Source of the DNA: Theionarchaea archaeon
GTDB taxonomy: Archaea > Methanobacteriota_B > Thermococci > Methanofastidiosales > SZ-28-30
Length of the DNA: 46,554 nt
Direction: 5' to 3'
NCBI GenBank assembly: GCA_018992565.1
Contig: JACVGW010000013.1
Location: forward strand, 1-46,554
In this document: one piece after another, positions 35,875 through 45,435 of the stretch
How positions within the stretch are numbered: position 1 is the stretch's first letter
Layout: each line of letters begins with the position of its first letter
Made by a program: the position numbers and the translations under genes
The notes under the pieces: generated by a model
Told to the model about the DNA's origin: nothing
Database searches by the model: none
Seen by the model: the letters and a program-made list of their open reading frames with translations, nothing else

Positions 35875-37392
35875 CTACTTGGCACTGTAGTCCTTTGAGA
35901 CGTCCATCATGGTTATGACTGGAGAGGCCAGAGCTTCAGATATCCTGCGTTCTGCTTTCCTCTCCTTCTCGCTGTGTGGTGTTATGAGACTGACAACTAT
36001 CAGGGCAATAGCACAGGCTACCACAGCCCATAGTCCGCCGTACACACCCAGCCAGAATTCAGGTCCAATGAGCAGGGTCTTGACACCCACTGCAGCACCA
36101 ACCAGAATACCTGCAATGGCTCCATACCGGTTAGCGCCTTTCCAGTAGATCCCAGCCACAGCCACGGGGAACAGCACAGCACTCAGGCCCAGAGAAAGCA
36201 GTGTCAACAGAACCACAATGTAGGTTCCTGCCGCAGCATAACCAACCAGTCCACCTGCTACTAGAACCGCGATAATCAGGAACCGGCCCATCTTCACCAG
36301 CTTGGCCTCGTCAGTACCCGGTTTGATCAGCCCGTAGATGTCCTTGGATATGCTGGCCGACAGAGCCAGAGACAGTGAATCCACCGTGGACATTGATGCT
36401 GCAAACAGACCCACGATCAATCCCATGACCACCCACACAGGGAGATAATTCACCATGAGAGTGGGGAAGATAGCATCTCCTGAGGCCAGTCCAGGCTCCA
36501 GGATCACACCTGACAGACCGATCAGCATGGCGGGCAGGAAGGTCAGCGTAGTCCCAATTGGCACCAGGAATGACATCATAGCCATTGTTCTCCAGGTCTT
36601 GCCGACATAGTATCGCATCCAGTTCTGAATCCACATGATTCCTCCCAGTGCATCCACTAAAAGGAATCCAAGCCATGCTCGTGGCGTTAAGAGCCCATTT
36701 GGACCTGGGATGGTCAGCAATTCTGGTTTAATGGCCTGGACTTTCTCAAAGAGGGCTCCAAAGCCTCCTACTTCTCCCACCAGCACAAAGACACCAATCC
36801 AGATAAATACCAGCATGAGCAGGCCCTGGACCAGATCAGTCCACACCACGCCTTTCAATCCTCCCAGACTGGTATAGATGATCACTGTAAGAATGTACAA
36901 GGCAGCCGCCAATCCAAGGGTGAGAGCCCCGCCAGAAATGGTGTTCAGAGTCCTTCCTGTTGCCAGCACCTGAGACCCAATGTATGGAGTCAATCCCAGA
37001 ATCATCCACAATGCAATAATAAGTCTGAGAATTTCTGAACCAAACCGGTCAGCAAAGAAATCTGCCTGCGTCACGTATCCGAAGTTTTTTCCTAGCTTCC
37101 ACAGTGGGATGGCAATCAGCAGGAACAAGAATCCCCACATCAAGTTGGCCACATTAGAGTACCAGATACCAATACCATGCGTATACGTGAATCCGGTGAC
37201 ACCAATATACATGTAGGCACTCTGGTACGTTGCGTACATGGTGAAGAACAACAGAACAACACCTACTCCTCTGCCAGCCAGGAAATAGTCTTCCAGTGTG
37301 TGCTTCGTGGTCTTATACCCTCTGAATCCAATGTACACTGCTACCAGGATATATGCAAAAAGGCCGAGCAATACAATAACCCATGATTCCAT
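35875..37392 (-). CDS. Sodium:solute symporter family (SSS) transporter
   Basis: DYFLAGRGVGVVLLFFTMYATYQSAYMYIG, GGLKGVVWTDLVQGLLML, MGLIVGLFAASMSTVDSLSLALSASISKDIY. Confidence 0.9.
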   Translation of the reverse strand: MESWVIVLLGLFAYILVAVYIGFRGYKTTKHTLEDYFLAGRGVGVVLLFFTMYATYQSAYMYIGVTGFTYTHGIGIWYSNVANLMWGFLFLLIAIPLWKLGKNFGYVTQADFFADRFGSEILRLIIALWMILGLTPYIGSQVLATGRTLNTISGGALTLGLAAALYILTVIIYTSLGGLKGVVWTDLVQGLLMLVFIWIGVFVLVGEVGGFGALFEKVQAIKPELLTIPGPNGLLTPRAWLGFLLVDALGGIMWIQNWMRYYVGKTWRTMAMMSFLVPIGTTLTFLPAMLIGLSGVILEPGLASGDAIFPTLMVNYLPVWVVMGLIVGLFAASMSTVDSLSLALSASISKDIYGLIKPGTDEAKLVKMGRFLIIAVLVAGGLVGYAAAGTYIVVLLTLLSLGLSAVLFPVAVAGIYWKGANRYGAIAGILVGAAVGVKTLLIGPEFWLGVYGGLWAVVACAIALIVVSLITPHSEKERKAERRISEALASPVITMMDVSKDYSAK

Positions 37393-37394
37393 TG

Positions 37395-37652
37395 TTATCC
37401 CTCCTTAGGTGCTCCCTTCCACTGAATCCTGTCCGCGTTCCTGAACATCCACATCACCACTGCTGCAGTCAGGACAATGTACAGCACATTTAAGACCCAG
37501 ATATACAGTACAAACGTAGGTATTCCGGCAGTCAGCGTGGGACTGTCGAACCAGCCCAGCATTGGATACTCATATAACACTAGAAAAAACAGGATACCGT
37601 AAGCAATCATAGCCGCCACTGCTTTCTTTTTGGCAAACCAAAAATCCTTCAT
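37395..37652 (-). CDS. Small two-TM membrane protein, probable partner of the SSS symporter
   Basis: MKDFWFAKKKAVAAMIAYGILFFLVLYEYPMLGW...FVLYIWVLNVLYIVLTAAVVMWMFRNADR; immediately upstream of the symporter. Confidence 0.65.
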   Translation of the reverse strand: MKDFWFAKKKAVAAMIAYGILFFLVLYEYPMLGWFDSPTLTAGIPTFVLYIWVLNVLYIVLTAAVVMWMFRNADRIQWKGAPKEG

Positions 37653-38132
37653 TTTTAGTCCTCCTTTCCTCACGTGTGTTTTGACACTATGGTGTTTGTG
37701 TCACCTGCAGCATATGCTGTCAGGATCATCCTTATTCTCAAGAGCGAATGGAAGTTCTTATGAATTTTCCCAGAATATTCTGGTAATACCATATTAAACT
37801 CGGTGAGAGGCATCAGTGAAGGTTATCTTGTGAGAACATAGAGGAATTCCCTGGAATGACAGGAAAAAGAAGAGGCTGTCCTTCATTCAACGTTCTTTCA
37901 TCAATAGAAGAGGTTGATCTCACATATTTTTGCAATAAGGAGTGAGCTGGAGGCGCTGCGCGTTTGAAAGAGGCTGAAACGGGGAAATTTCAGGATTGCT
38001 ATGAATTCCAATGGTGACCCACTCTAACCTCTTTGTAGGACTGCATGCCTGTAACTGTCCCAAAATAGTAAGGCAATAACGTTTTAAGGGGATTGTCTCT
38101 AAGTGGTATCCTCAAAAAAGGAATGTGATAGT

Positions 38133-39809
38133 ATGAAAGGAGCTGCACTTCTGGTTGGATCGTTAATAGAGCATGAGGTAAAGTATATTTTTGGACTGCC
38201 AGGAGATACCAGCCTGGATTTCTATGAGGCTTTGTATGATATGCAGGATGAACTATGCCATGTCCTGGCTACGGACGAACGGAATGCAGCATATATGGCA
38301 GATGCCTATGCCAGGATCACCAATAAACCAGGGGTATGTGAAGGACCCTCTGGTGGGGGGGCTTCATATATTATACCTGGGCTGTATGAAGCCAATTACT
38401 CATCACTGCCCATGGTGGCAATCAATACAGACATACCCGTGACAGGGATAGGAAAGGGGGTACTCACTGAAATGGATCAGGTACACTTTTTTGAAGATGC
38501 TTCCAAGTGGAGTACGATCGTTACCCAGGCAGGAAGAATACCTGAAATAATGAGGAATGCATTCAGGGAAGCCACCACTGGGAAGCCAGGAGCAGTCCAT
38601 CTCAGCTTCCCCATGGATGTTCTGGGCTGTGAAGTTGCCCGGGAAGCCAACGTGTTCAAGAAACTGTATACTGCCATTCCGGCGGTGCGGACCTGCCCTT
38701 CCGCTGAAGAGGTAAACGAGGCTCTGAAAATCATCATGGAATCAGAAGCCCCCTTCGTGGTAGCAGGAGGAGGTATCCACCTCTCCCAGGCATATGAAGC
38801 GCTCGAAGAGTTTGCTATCATAACAGGCAGCCTGGTGGGAACCAGTATAACTGGGAAAGGAAGTATTGATGAGGAGCATCCACTCAGTGCAGGGGTGGTG
38901 GGAGAGAATGGGGGAAGTCCCACAGCCAACGTCATGTTGTGTGAAGCTGATCTGGTACTCTTCATAGGAACACAGACGGGTTCCGTAGTCACCAGTCACT
39001 GGAAAACTCCTCCTGATGATGGCAGAAGAAAGATCATACAGGCAGACATTGATCCTCATGAGATAGGAAGGAACTACAATGTGGACTGCGGACTGATTGG
39101 AGATGCACGAAGCGTTCTGGAGGCTCTGGTGAAAGGGCTGGGTATGCATATGAAAAAGGATGTGGAGAGGAATAGCAGGCTTAATAAAACGATAGCTGCA
39201 TGGAAGGAAGCTGAACTGTCAGAAATTGGCGTTTCGAGATCTGTGCACCCCTTGACTGTGGTGAAGACATGCAAGAAGCTACTGCCTGAGGATGTTATTC
39301 TGGTTGCCGATGCAGGAACACCTACCCCGTATTTTGCCTCATTTTATCCTTCCAAGGCAGGAAGAATGTTTCTGAGTCCGCGGGCATTTGGCTCTCTTGG
39401 ATACGCCATACCCGGAGCTGTTGGGGCACACAAGGCACGTCCCTCGTCACGGATTGTCTCTTTGACAGGAGATGGAAGTGTGCTTGTGAGCATGGCGGAG
39501 TTAGCCAGTATAGCAAGGGAACAGATTCCTGCTGTAGTCATTCTCTTTCATAATAATGAGTACGGGTGGATTAAGACACACCTGAAATACAGGAAAGAAC
39601 AGAAGTACCTCTCAGTAGACCTGCCAGAGGTGAAATACGATGCCGCTGCTGAATCCCTGGGGTTACGGTCATATGTGGCAGAGACAGATGAGGAATTTGA
39701 GGAAACCCTGAAGATGGCATTGAAAACTGATGACCCTACCTTCATTGACGCTCATACCATGAAGCTTCATGAGATAGCACCTGAGAAGCTCCCCTGGAGC
39801 ATCCACTAG
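38133..39809 (+). CDS. Thiamine pyrophosphate-dependent enzyme (acetolactate synthase large subunit-like)
   Basis: KYIFGLPGDTSLDFYEALY, CEGPSGGGASYIIPGLYEA, SLTGDGSVLVSMAELASIAREQIPAVVILFHNNEYGWIK (ThDP motif GDG..NN). Confidence 0.85.
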   Translation: MKGAALLVGSLIEHEVKYIFGLPGDTSLDFYEALYDMQDELCHVLATDERNAAYMADAYARITNKPGVCEGPSGGGASYIIPGLYEANYSSLPMVAINTDIPVTGIGKGVLTEMDQVHFFEDASKWSTIVTQAGRIPEIMRNAFREATTGKPGAVHLSFPMDVLGCEVAREANVFKKLYTAIPAVRTCPSAEEVNEALKIIMESEAPFVVAGGGIHLSQAYEALEEFAIITGSLVGTSITGKGSIDEEHPLSAGVVGENGGSPTANVMLCEADLVLFIGTQTGSVVTSHWKTPPDDGRRKIIQADIDPHEIGRNYNVDCGLIGDARSVLEALVKGLGMHMKKDVERNSRLNKTIAAWKEAELSEIGVSRSVHPLTVVKTCKKLLPEDVILVADAGTPTPYFASFYPSKAGRMFLSPRAFGSLGYAIPGAVGAHKARPSSRIVSLTGDGSVLVSMAELASIAREQIPAVVILFHNNEYGWIKTHLKYRKEQKYLSVDLPEVKYDAAAESLGLRSYVAETDEEFEETLKMALKTDDPTFIDAHTMKLHEIAPEKLPWSIH

Positions 39810-39983
39810 GAAAATTCACACATGCACGAGAGACAGTGGATTCTTTTAGATTATTAGAAATTTTCAATCAGGAAAGAAGTAAATAAATACTATTCCCTTT
39901 CACTTATGGTTCGCTTTCAGGGTTTCAGCATTTTTCTTTTTCTCTTTAAATTTTTGATTGTCTTAATCTAGCAACAAGCGAAA

Positions 39984-40040
39984 ACTTTATAAACACTCAT
40001 ATACATGCATATGTATAAACTCACACAGGAGGTGAAAGAC
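39984..40040 (+). promoter_or_regulatory. Promoter and leader of second C25 gene: TATA box, inverted repeat TATACAT-GCAT-ATGTATA, GGAGGTGA SD
   Basis: CTTTATAAACA at 39985-39995; inverted repeat 40000-40017; GGAGGTGA before ATG 40041. Confidence 0.6.
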
Positions 40041-42365
40041 ATGAAAAGTGTAAAGACAGTGCTTGTTTTGACGGTTTTGCTAGGTTTAAGTCTCCCAGCA
40101 GCCTTTGGCGGAGATACACTTTCCGTGGACTATCACTTCACCTTGGTGCCTGCATCCGGGTGTGGCGACTATATGATAGAGGGTTCATTCACTCAGGCGA
40201 TTCCAGGAGAACCGCTCGTACCCTACTATCCTGCCACTATCCTGCTTCCTGAGGGCACAACAGTGAAAGACGTGAAGGTGAAGACTTCAGCCCCTATAGT
40301 CCAAACAGGGATGAACCTGTCATGGGGTCAGCCCCCGTGCACGTTCAGTGATGAACCTGTGACAGTAGGAAAGAATGAAGAGATATATAGCTCCGACAAT
40401 GAATACCCCAACACACTGTTTGAAGTAGTCTCTTTGAGCTCTTTCAGGGGATTCCAGATTCTGAATGTGAACCTGTACCCAATCCAGTACAAGCCCAGAT
40501 CTGGTACCATAAAGTACTATGAGACCATGACCGTTGAAGTGCAATTCGGCAAAGAAATGAAGAACAAGTTGTACAGAGGACTCTCAGGTGACAAAGGTGC
40601 TGTTGCTGCTTTTGTAGACAACCCGGAAACAGTGACCACATATTCTGATGGCCCTGAACCCATGCAGACTGAGGAGTACATCATTATCACAGATGATACC
40701 ATGCAGTCAACATTCCAGGAATTAGCAGCCTGGAAAGCTAATTGGATCAATGGTGCAGGCGTTTACACAGTAAGCTGGATTACTTCAACCTACAGTGGAA
40801 CGGATGACGCAGAAAAGATTCGAAATTTCATCATTGACTGGTATACAAACCACGGCACGAAGTACGTGTTGCTGGGTGGTGACGTGTCTGCTGTACCCTA
40901 CAGAGGGTTCTACATCTACTCTGGTGGGTATGTTGACTACGACATGCTGGCTGACATGTACTTTGGACACCTGGACGGCACGTGGAATAATGACGGCGAC
41001 AGCTACTGGGCAGAACCTGGTGAAGAAGACTGGTATGCTGAAGTGGGTGTAGGTCGAGCACCATGCCAGACTGTAACAGAGGCTCAGAACTTTGTCACCA
41101 AGGTCATTGCCTACGAGAAAGCTGAAAAACCCAAGAGAGTTCTCTTGCACCAGTCCAGAGTCTTGTCTGGCAACAGCCCTGACTCCAGATGTCTTGCCTA
41201 CAACTGTGATGACTGGGTACCTGGTGACTACACCATTGACTACCTCTTTGAGGAAGATGCTACTGTTACCAAAGCAGCATGGATCTCTCACTGGGCTCAA
41301 AATCCCGCAGCAGTAGCCCATATAGGACATGGGAATACTAGTGTTTACTACATCAACTACGAAATTGGTGGTACAATAAGCTGGTACAATTCAGACATAC
41401 CCAGCATGACCAATACCTTCTGGCCCTGGACCACCAGTGTCGCCTGCATCACGGGACAGATCGAATCCAACGATTGCCTGGCAGAAGCGTATGTCATGGA
41501 CCCTGACAATGGTGCTATTGTGGCAATCTACAACGACAACTACGGATGGTTCAACACAGGTAATGCATGTATGTACTCAGGTGAGTTCTGCGAAATGGAG
41601 TTCAGAGCCTGCTACAATGACTTAGAGGAGAAGTTTGGTGACATGCTGAACCAATCTCGCAACTACATGGTATCTTCAGCAAGCAGCAACTCCACTTACA
41701 GATGGTGCTTCTACGAAAGGAACATTGTGGGAGACCCCGAGTCGCCCAGCCTAACGGTGAGAATAGATGGGGACAGTGTTACCATAACCAATCCGCATGA
41801 TGGTGACACAGTCGAGGGTGTCGTCCCTATCACCACATCTACTCAGGGATGTATTGACACAGTGGAATTCTACATTGGCGGAACGCTCACCTACACAGAT
41901 ACTGTAGCACCCTTTGAGTACAGCTGGGACACCAACCTGTACGAAGATGCAACCTACTCCCTTGAAGTGAAAGGATATTGCTCTGGTGAATACACGGACA
42001 ACCACATAATCAATGTCACAGTGGACAATTCAGTCCCTGCTTCATTGACTATAACCTACCCACAGATCGGACAGACCCTGTCTGGTGTGGTGACGGTAAC
42101 CACTGACGCAGCAGGCGTTGATGAAGTACGGTTCTACGTTAGTGATAGCTACGCATATACAGACTATACTGCACCCTTTACGTGGGACTGGGATACCACC
42201 CTGTACAAGAACAAGGGAGGCTACAGCCTGACCGCAGAAGGCTACAAGGGAGGAGAGTTCCAGGTCTCAGATGAAGTGAGCCGGCTCAAGATCAGCAACC
42301 CAAGCATAGCACTGCTGTCATTCCTGGTATTATTCCTGCCAATAGGAATCTACTGGAGAAAGTAA
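40041..42365 (+). CDS. Secreted gingipain-like peptidase (family C25) with two Ig-like repeats and C-terminal hydrophobic tail
   Basis: MKSVKTVLVLTVLLGLSLPAAFGG signal peptide; VAHIGHGN and VACITGQ motifs; C-term PSIALLSFLVLFLPIGIYWRK; paralog of 8773..11361. Confidence 0.9.
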   Translation: MKSVKTVLVLTVLLGLSLPAAFGGDTLSVDYHFTLVPASGCGDYMIEGSFTQAIPGEPLVPYYPATILLPEGTTVKDVKVKTSAPIVQTGMNLSWGQPPCTFSDEPVTVGKNEEIYSSDNEYPNTLFEVVSLSSFRGFQILNVNLYPIQYKPRSGTIKYYETMTVEVQFGKEMKNKLYRGLSGDKGAVAAFVDNPETVTTYSDGPEPMQTEEYIIITDDTMQSTFQELAAWKANWINGAGVYTVSWITSTYSGTDDAEKIRNFIIDWYTNHGTKYVLLGGDVSAVPYRGFYIYSGGYVDYDMLADMYFGHLDGTWNNDGDSYWAEPGEEDWYAEVGVGRAPCQTVTEAQNFVTKVIAYEKAEKPKRVLLHQSRVLSGNSPDSRCLAYNCDDWVPGDYTIDYLFEEDATVTKAAWISHWAQNPAAVAHIGHGNTSVYYINYEIGGTISWYNSDIPSMTNTFWPWTTSVACITGQIESNDCLAEAYVMDPDNGAIVAIYNDNYGWFNTGNACMYSGEFCEMEFRACYNDLEEKFGDMLNQSRNYMVSSASSNSTYRWCFYERNIVGDPESPSLTVRIDGDSVTITNPHDGDTVEGVVPITTSTQGCIDTVEFYIGGTLTYTDTVAPFEYSWDTNLYEDATYSLEVKGYCSGEYTDNHIINVTVDNSVPASLTITYPQIGQTLSGVVTVTTDAAGVDEVRFYVSDSYAYTDYTAPFTWDWDTTLYKNKGGYSLTAEGYKGGEFQVSDEVSRLKISNPSIALLSFLVLFLPIGIYWRK

Positions 42366-42412
42366 ATTTCCTTTTTTTTCCTTTTTTTGTCTTTCAGTTT
42401 GTCTTTTGTCTT
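42366..42412 (+). terminator. T-rich terminator of the second C25 gene
   Basis: TTTCCTTTTTTTTCCTTTTTTTGTCTTTC directly after the stop. Confidence 0.5.
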
Positions 42413-42561
42413 CTCACGCTCAAATGTTGGCACATAGTCACGTATGTGACCTAGAGTTCCTCATTCTCAGAATCCTTAGCTCTCAAAAACCTGCAATGCT
42501 ATGGCGAGAGGTTAAGACATAAATGAGAATTCCGATTACTTCATAAACCTGTCATGATGCC

Positions 42562-43617
42562 TCATTCTCTGCGCGAGGTTTTTACAATCAGTAGCAACAA
42601 TACCCCAACCATCGCCAGGATTGCACTCCATCCAGTATCCTTCTCCCACCACTCTCCTACAAAGAACAGGACTGTGTCATCAGGAGAAAACCAGCCGGAA
42701 TGACAGAGGAATCCCTCAGGAACATACTCGGGTGTCACATTTCTCTGTTCTTTACCATCTGCATTCATGATGTGGAGATCATACACACCCCTTTCCCCTA
42801 TTGCTGTAACAATATATGAAATTCTGCTGCCATCATGAGACCAGGTGGCCAATCCCTGGGTGTACCCCGTTGAGGTTAGGGCATGCTCTGAAGAACCATC
42901 TGTATTGATGCAGACTATATCATAGTTGCCGTGACAGGTCTTGTCGTCCACCAATCGCTCAAAGACAATCTTCCTTCCATCAGGACTCAATCGAGGGTCA
43001 TAATCTCCAAATGGCAGAACAGCTTTTCCCCATTCTCCTGCACGAGGGGGATTGGTGACAGGATGGGCCCCCGTTCCGTCATGGTTCATCATCCATATTT
43101 GACTCTCCCTAGTGAAGACAATAGTCTGACCAACCCAGTTGATGTCCCCATCGTGGAACCCAGAATCATACAGGAGGCTCACATTGCTCCCATCACTATT
43201 CATGATGTAAATATCCAGAGTCTCTCTAAAGGAAAGAAATGCAATCTTCTCTCCATCAGGGGACCAGCACGGGTATGTATCCATGACAGTATTGTCCGTT
43301 AACCTTCTAAAATTCCTTCCATCATACTGGATGCTGCAAATTTCCTCCTGGTCGCCTGTATCACCATATACCTGAGAGAAAACAAAGGTATCTCCCTTCC
43401 CATTCAATTGGAGTCCAGATATTTTTATTGAAGAGCTATAAATCAGAGAAATTTCCTCAGTAGCAAGATCAAAAGCGTAAATTCCCCATCTTTCTTCTCT
43501 GGGTACACTCTTACCCACAAGATCACCTTGCACGAGGAGCATGCAATTCATGCCTTCAAGCGCCAGAATCACCAGAAAGGAAATAACCACATATGCACTG
43601 TACTTCATACGTGACAT
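42562..43617 (-). CDS. TolB-like WD40/beta-propeller protein with N-terminal signal/TM
   Basis: Repeats YPCWSPDGEKIAFLSFRETLDIYIMNSDGSN, DPRLSPDGRKIVFERL...IVCINTDGS, LATWSHDGSRISYIV...LHIMNADGKE. Confidence 0.8.
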   Translation of the reverse strand: MSRMKYSAYVVISFLVILALEGMNCMLLVQGDLVGKSVPREERWGIYAFDLATEEISLIYSSSIKISGLQLNGKGDTFVFSQVYGDTGDQEEICSIQYDGRNFRRLTDNTVMDTYPCWSPDGEKIAFLSFRETLDIYIMNSDGSNVSLLYDSGFHDGDINWVGQTIVFTRESQIWMMNHDGTGAHPVTNPPRAGEWGKAVLPFGDYDPRLSPDGRKIVFERLVDDKTCHGNYDIVCINTDGSSEHALTSTGYTQGLATWSHDGSRISYIVTAIGERGVYDLHIMNADGKEQRNVTPEYVPEGFLCHSGWFSPDDTVLFFVGEWWEKDTGWSAILAMVGVLLLLIVKTSRRE

Positions 43618-43725
43618 TTTTCACTGATATTTATGACTTTTCTGGTTCATCCAGATTGGTAGAGTAGCATAGAGACAATGGCACTTGCTGCAAAAGCTTT
43701 TTTGAATGGAGAGTAATGAGAGAGT

Positions 43726-44289
43726 ATGACTGAGAACATTCATAATCCTTTCCTGGCGGGAGAACGAATCTACCTCAGGGCTGTGGAGACAGGAGACCTT
43801 CCACTGATCTGCAGGTGGGCGAATGATCCCGAGATCAGGAGACTGACTGGTGAGGTGCTGCCCATGAGCATGAACCAGGCCACAGAGTTTCTGGGTAGGA
43901 TATCTACTGAGAAAGAGAGAGTATGGTTCTCGGTAGTATTAAAAGAGAATGACCGCATTATAGGAGAAGCTGGACTCCTGAGAATGTTTCATTTCTGGAG
44001 GACTACAGATCTAACGCTTATTATTGGAGAGAAAGACTGCTGGGGAAAGGGATACGGTACAGAAGCTATACTCCTTCTGCTGGACTATGCCTTTGGATAT
44101 TTGAATTTCCACAGGGTGGCTGTTGGAGTGGTGGGCTTCAACGAGAAGGCATTACAATTCTACCAGAAAGTTGGGTTCAGGAAGGAAGGCATCCAGAGAG
44201 ATGGGTACTATTACGACCATCACTATCATGATTTTGTCATGATGAGTATTCTGGAAAATGAATTCAGGCCAGAGATTAAAAAGGTGTGA
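43726..44289 (+). CDS. GNAT acetyltransferase (RimJ/RimL type)
   Basis: GERIYLRAVETGDLPLICRWANDPEIRRLTGE...IIGEKDCWGKGYGTEAILLLLDYAFGYLNFHRVAVGVVGFNEKALQFYQKVGFRKEG. Confidence 0.9.
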   Translation: MTENIHNPFLAGERIYLRAVETGDLPLICRWANDPEIRRLTGEVLPMSMNQATEFLGRISTEKERVWFSVVLKENDRIIGEAGLLRMFHFWRTTDLTLIIGEKDCWGKGYGTEAILLLLDYAFGYLNFHRVAVGVVGFNEKALQFYQKVGFRKEGIQRDGYYYDHHYHDFVMMSILENEFRPEIKKV

Positions 44290-44619
44290 CTCTCTTCAGA
44301 ATATTCAGAGACATGTATCTAGCAAGAAGTCGTGATAGCACTGCGAGGGCTAGGCATCTAGGGAACATTGAATGAGAATTCCAATACAAGAGGTCTTTAT
44401 CAGTCAGTTAGATTCACCATTAATTTGATTTGGATATTCTCCCACAAATATTAGCTACATGCCAACTGGACCTCTGATGAAAGCTCTAATGACAAAAAGA
44501 ACGCTTGAGATTTTGCACAGACCGGCATCCGAAAATTCACAGCCTGAAAGAACCGGTATATGGAAAAGTCCTACCGTACTAGCCAAAAGACTTTTATAGT
44601 AGAAAGGAAAAGGAAATTC

Positions 44620-45207
44620 ATGACAATGGAACCTGAGTCAGAAGATAGCGAGAAGATCTGGAAGGAATTCCTGAGAAAGCATTGGAAAGCGGTTGCTTTG
44701 TTTGTCGCAGGAGTTATTCTGGTATTCCTAGATGCAATTCTTGTCTATTTATGGTTCGTAGAAAAAGCTCAAGTGACTGGTCTGGTACCAATGACTTTGA
44801 ACCTATGGGCCATGGGACATCTCGTGACTTTTGTGCTACACGTGATCTTCTGGGAAGTTCTCTTCACCGGAGCCCCGGTGATCTTGGTAGCAGTAGCAGT
44901 CTGGCAATTGTGGTGGGAAAAATTCCCTGATGACGAAAAGGAACGATACAGGCGCGGACATCTCCTCTCAGGTACTCGCTCGCGCAGCACAAACGGAGGG
45001 GGAGGAATATCGTTCTTAATCCTTATTGCGTTCATCATCAAGATCTACCTTGATGGAAACTGGAATATCCCTTTTGCAACGTGGACATTTGACTATCTGG
45101 TGTATTCCTGTGTCAAAGCACTACTCTGGGTTTTAATCATATGCGGAATACCTTTAGCAGTAGGAGGAACCTGGTGGTTACACCATGAAATGAAGAAGAA
45201 CCCCTAG
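44620..45207 (+). CDS. Multi-TM membrane protein of unknown function
   Basis: Several hydrophobic segments (AVALFVAGVILVFLDAILVYLWFV; LVTFVLHVIFWEVLFTGAPVILVAVAVW; C-term TMs) with a central RGHLLSGTRSRSTNGGGG loop. Start at 44620 assumed. Confidence 0.6.
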   Translation: MTMEPESEDSEKIWKEFLRKHWKAVALFVAGVILVFLDAILVYLWFVEKAQVTGLVPMTLNLWAMGHLVTFVLHVIFWEVLFTGAPVILVAVAVWQLWWEKFPDDEKERYRRGHLLSGTRSRSTNGGGGISFLILIAFIIKIYLDGNWNIPFATWTFDYLVYSCVKALLWVLIICGIPLAVGGTWWLHHEMKKNP

Positions 45208-45435
45208 TATTCTGAGTCCACTCTTACGCCTTGTTGAGGCAGGTTACCAGTGTTGGCGAGTGGTTAGACAGCTCTAACGGTGTTATTCTGCAAATAACAA
45301 ATAGCATCAAATCTCATAACGAAACCCTGTGGATAATTCACCGAATTGAATATGACATGTAGCCTTTACGACACTGAATGACTTCAACTTCAATTCTGGC
45401 GAAACTATTATAGGCAGCATTCTCCAGAAATATAT

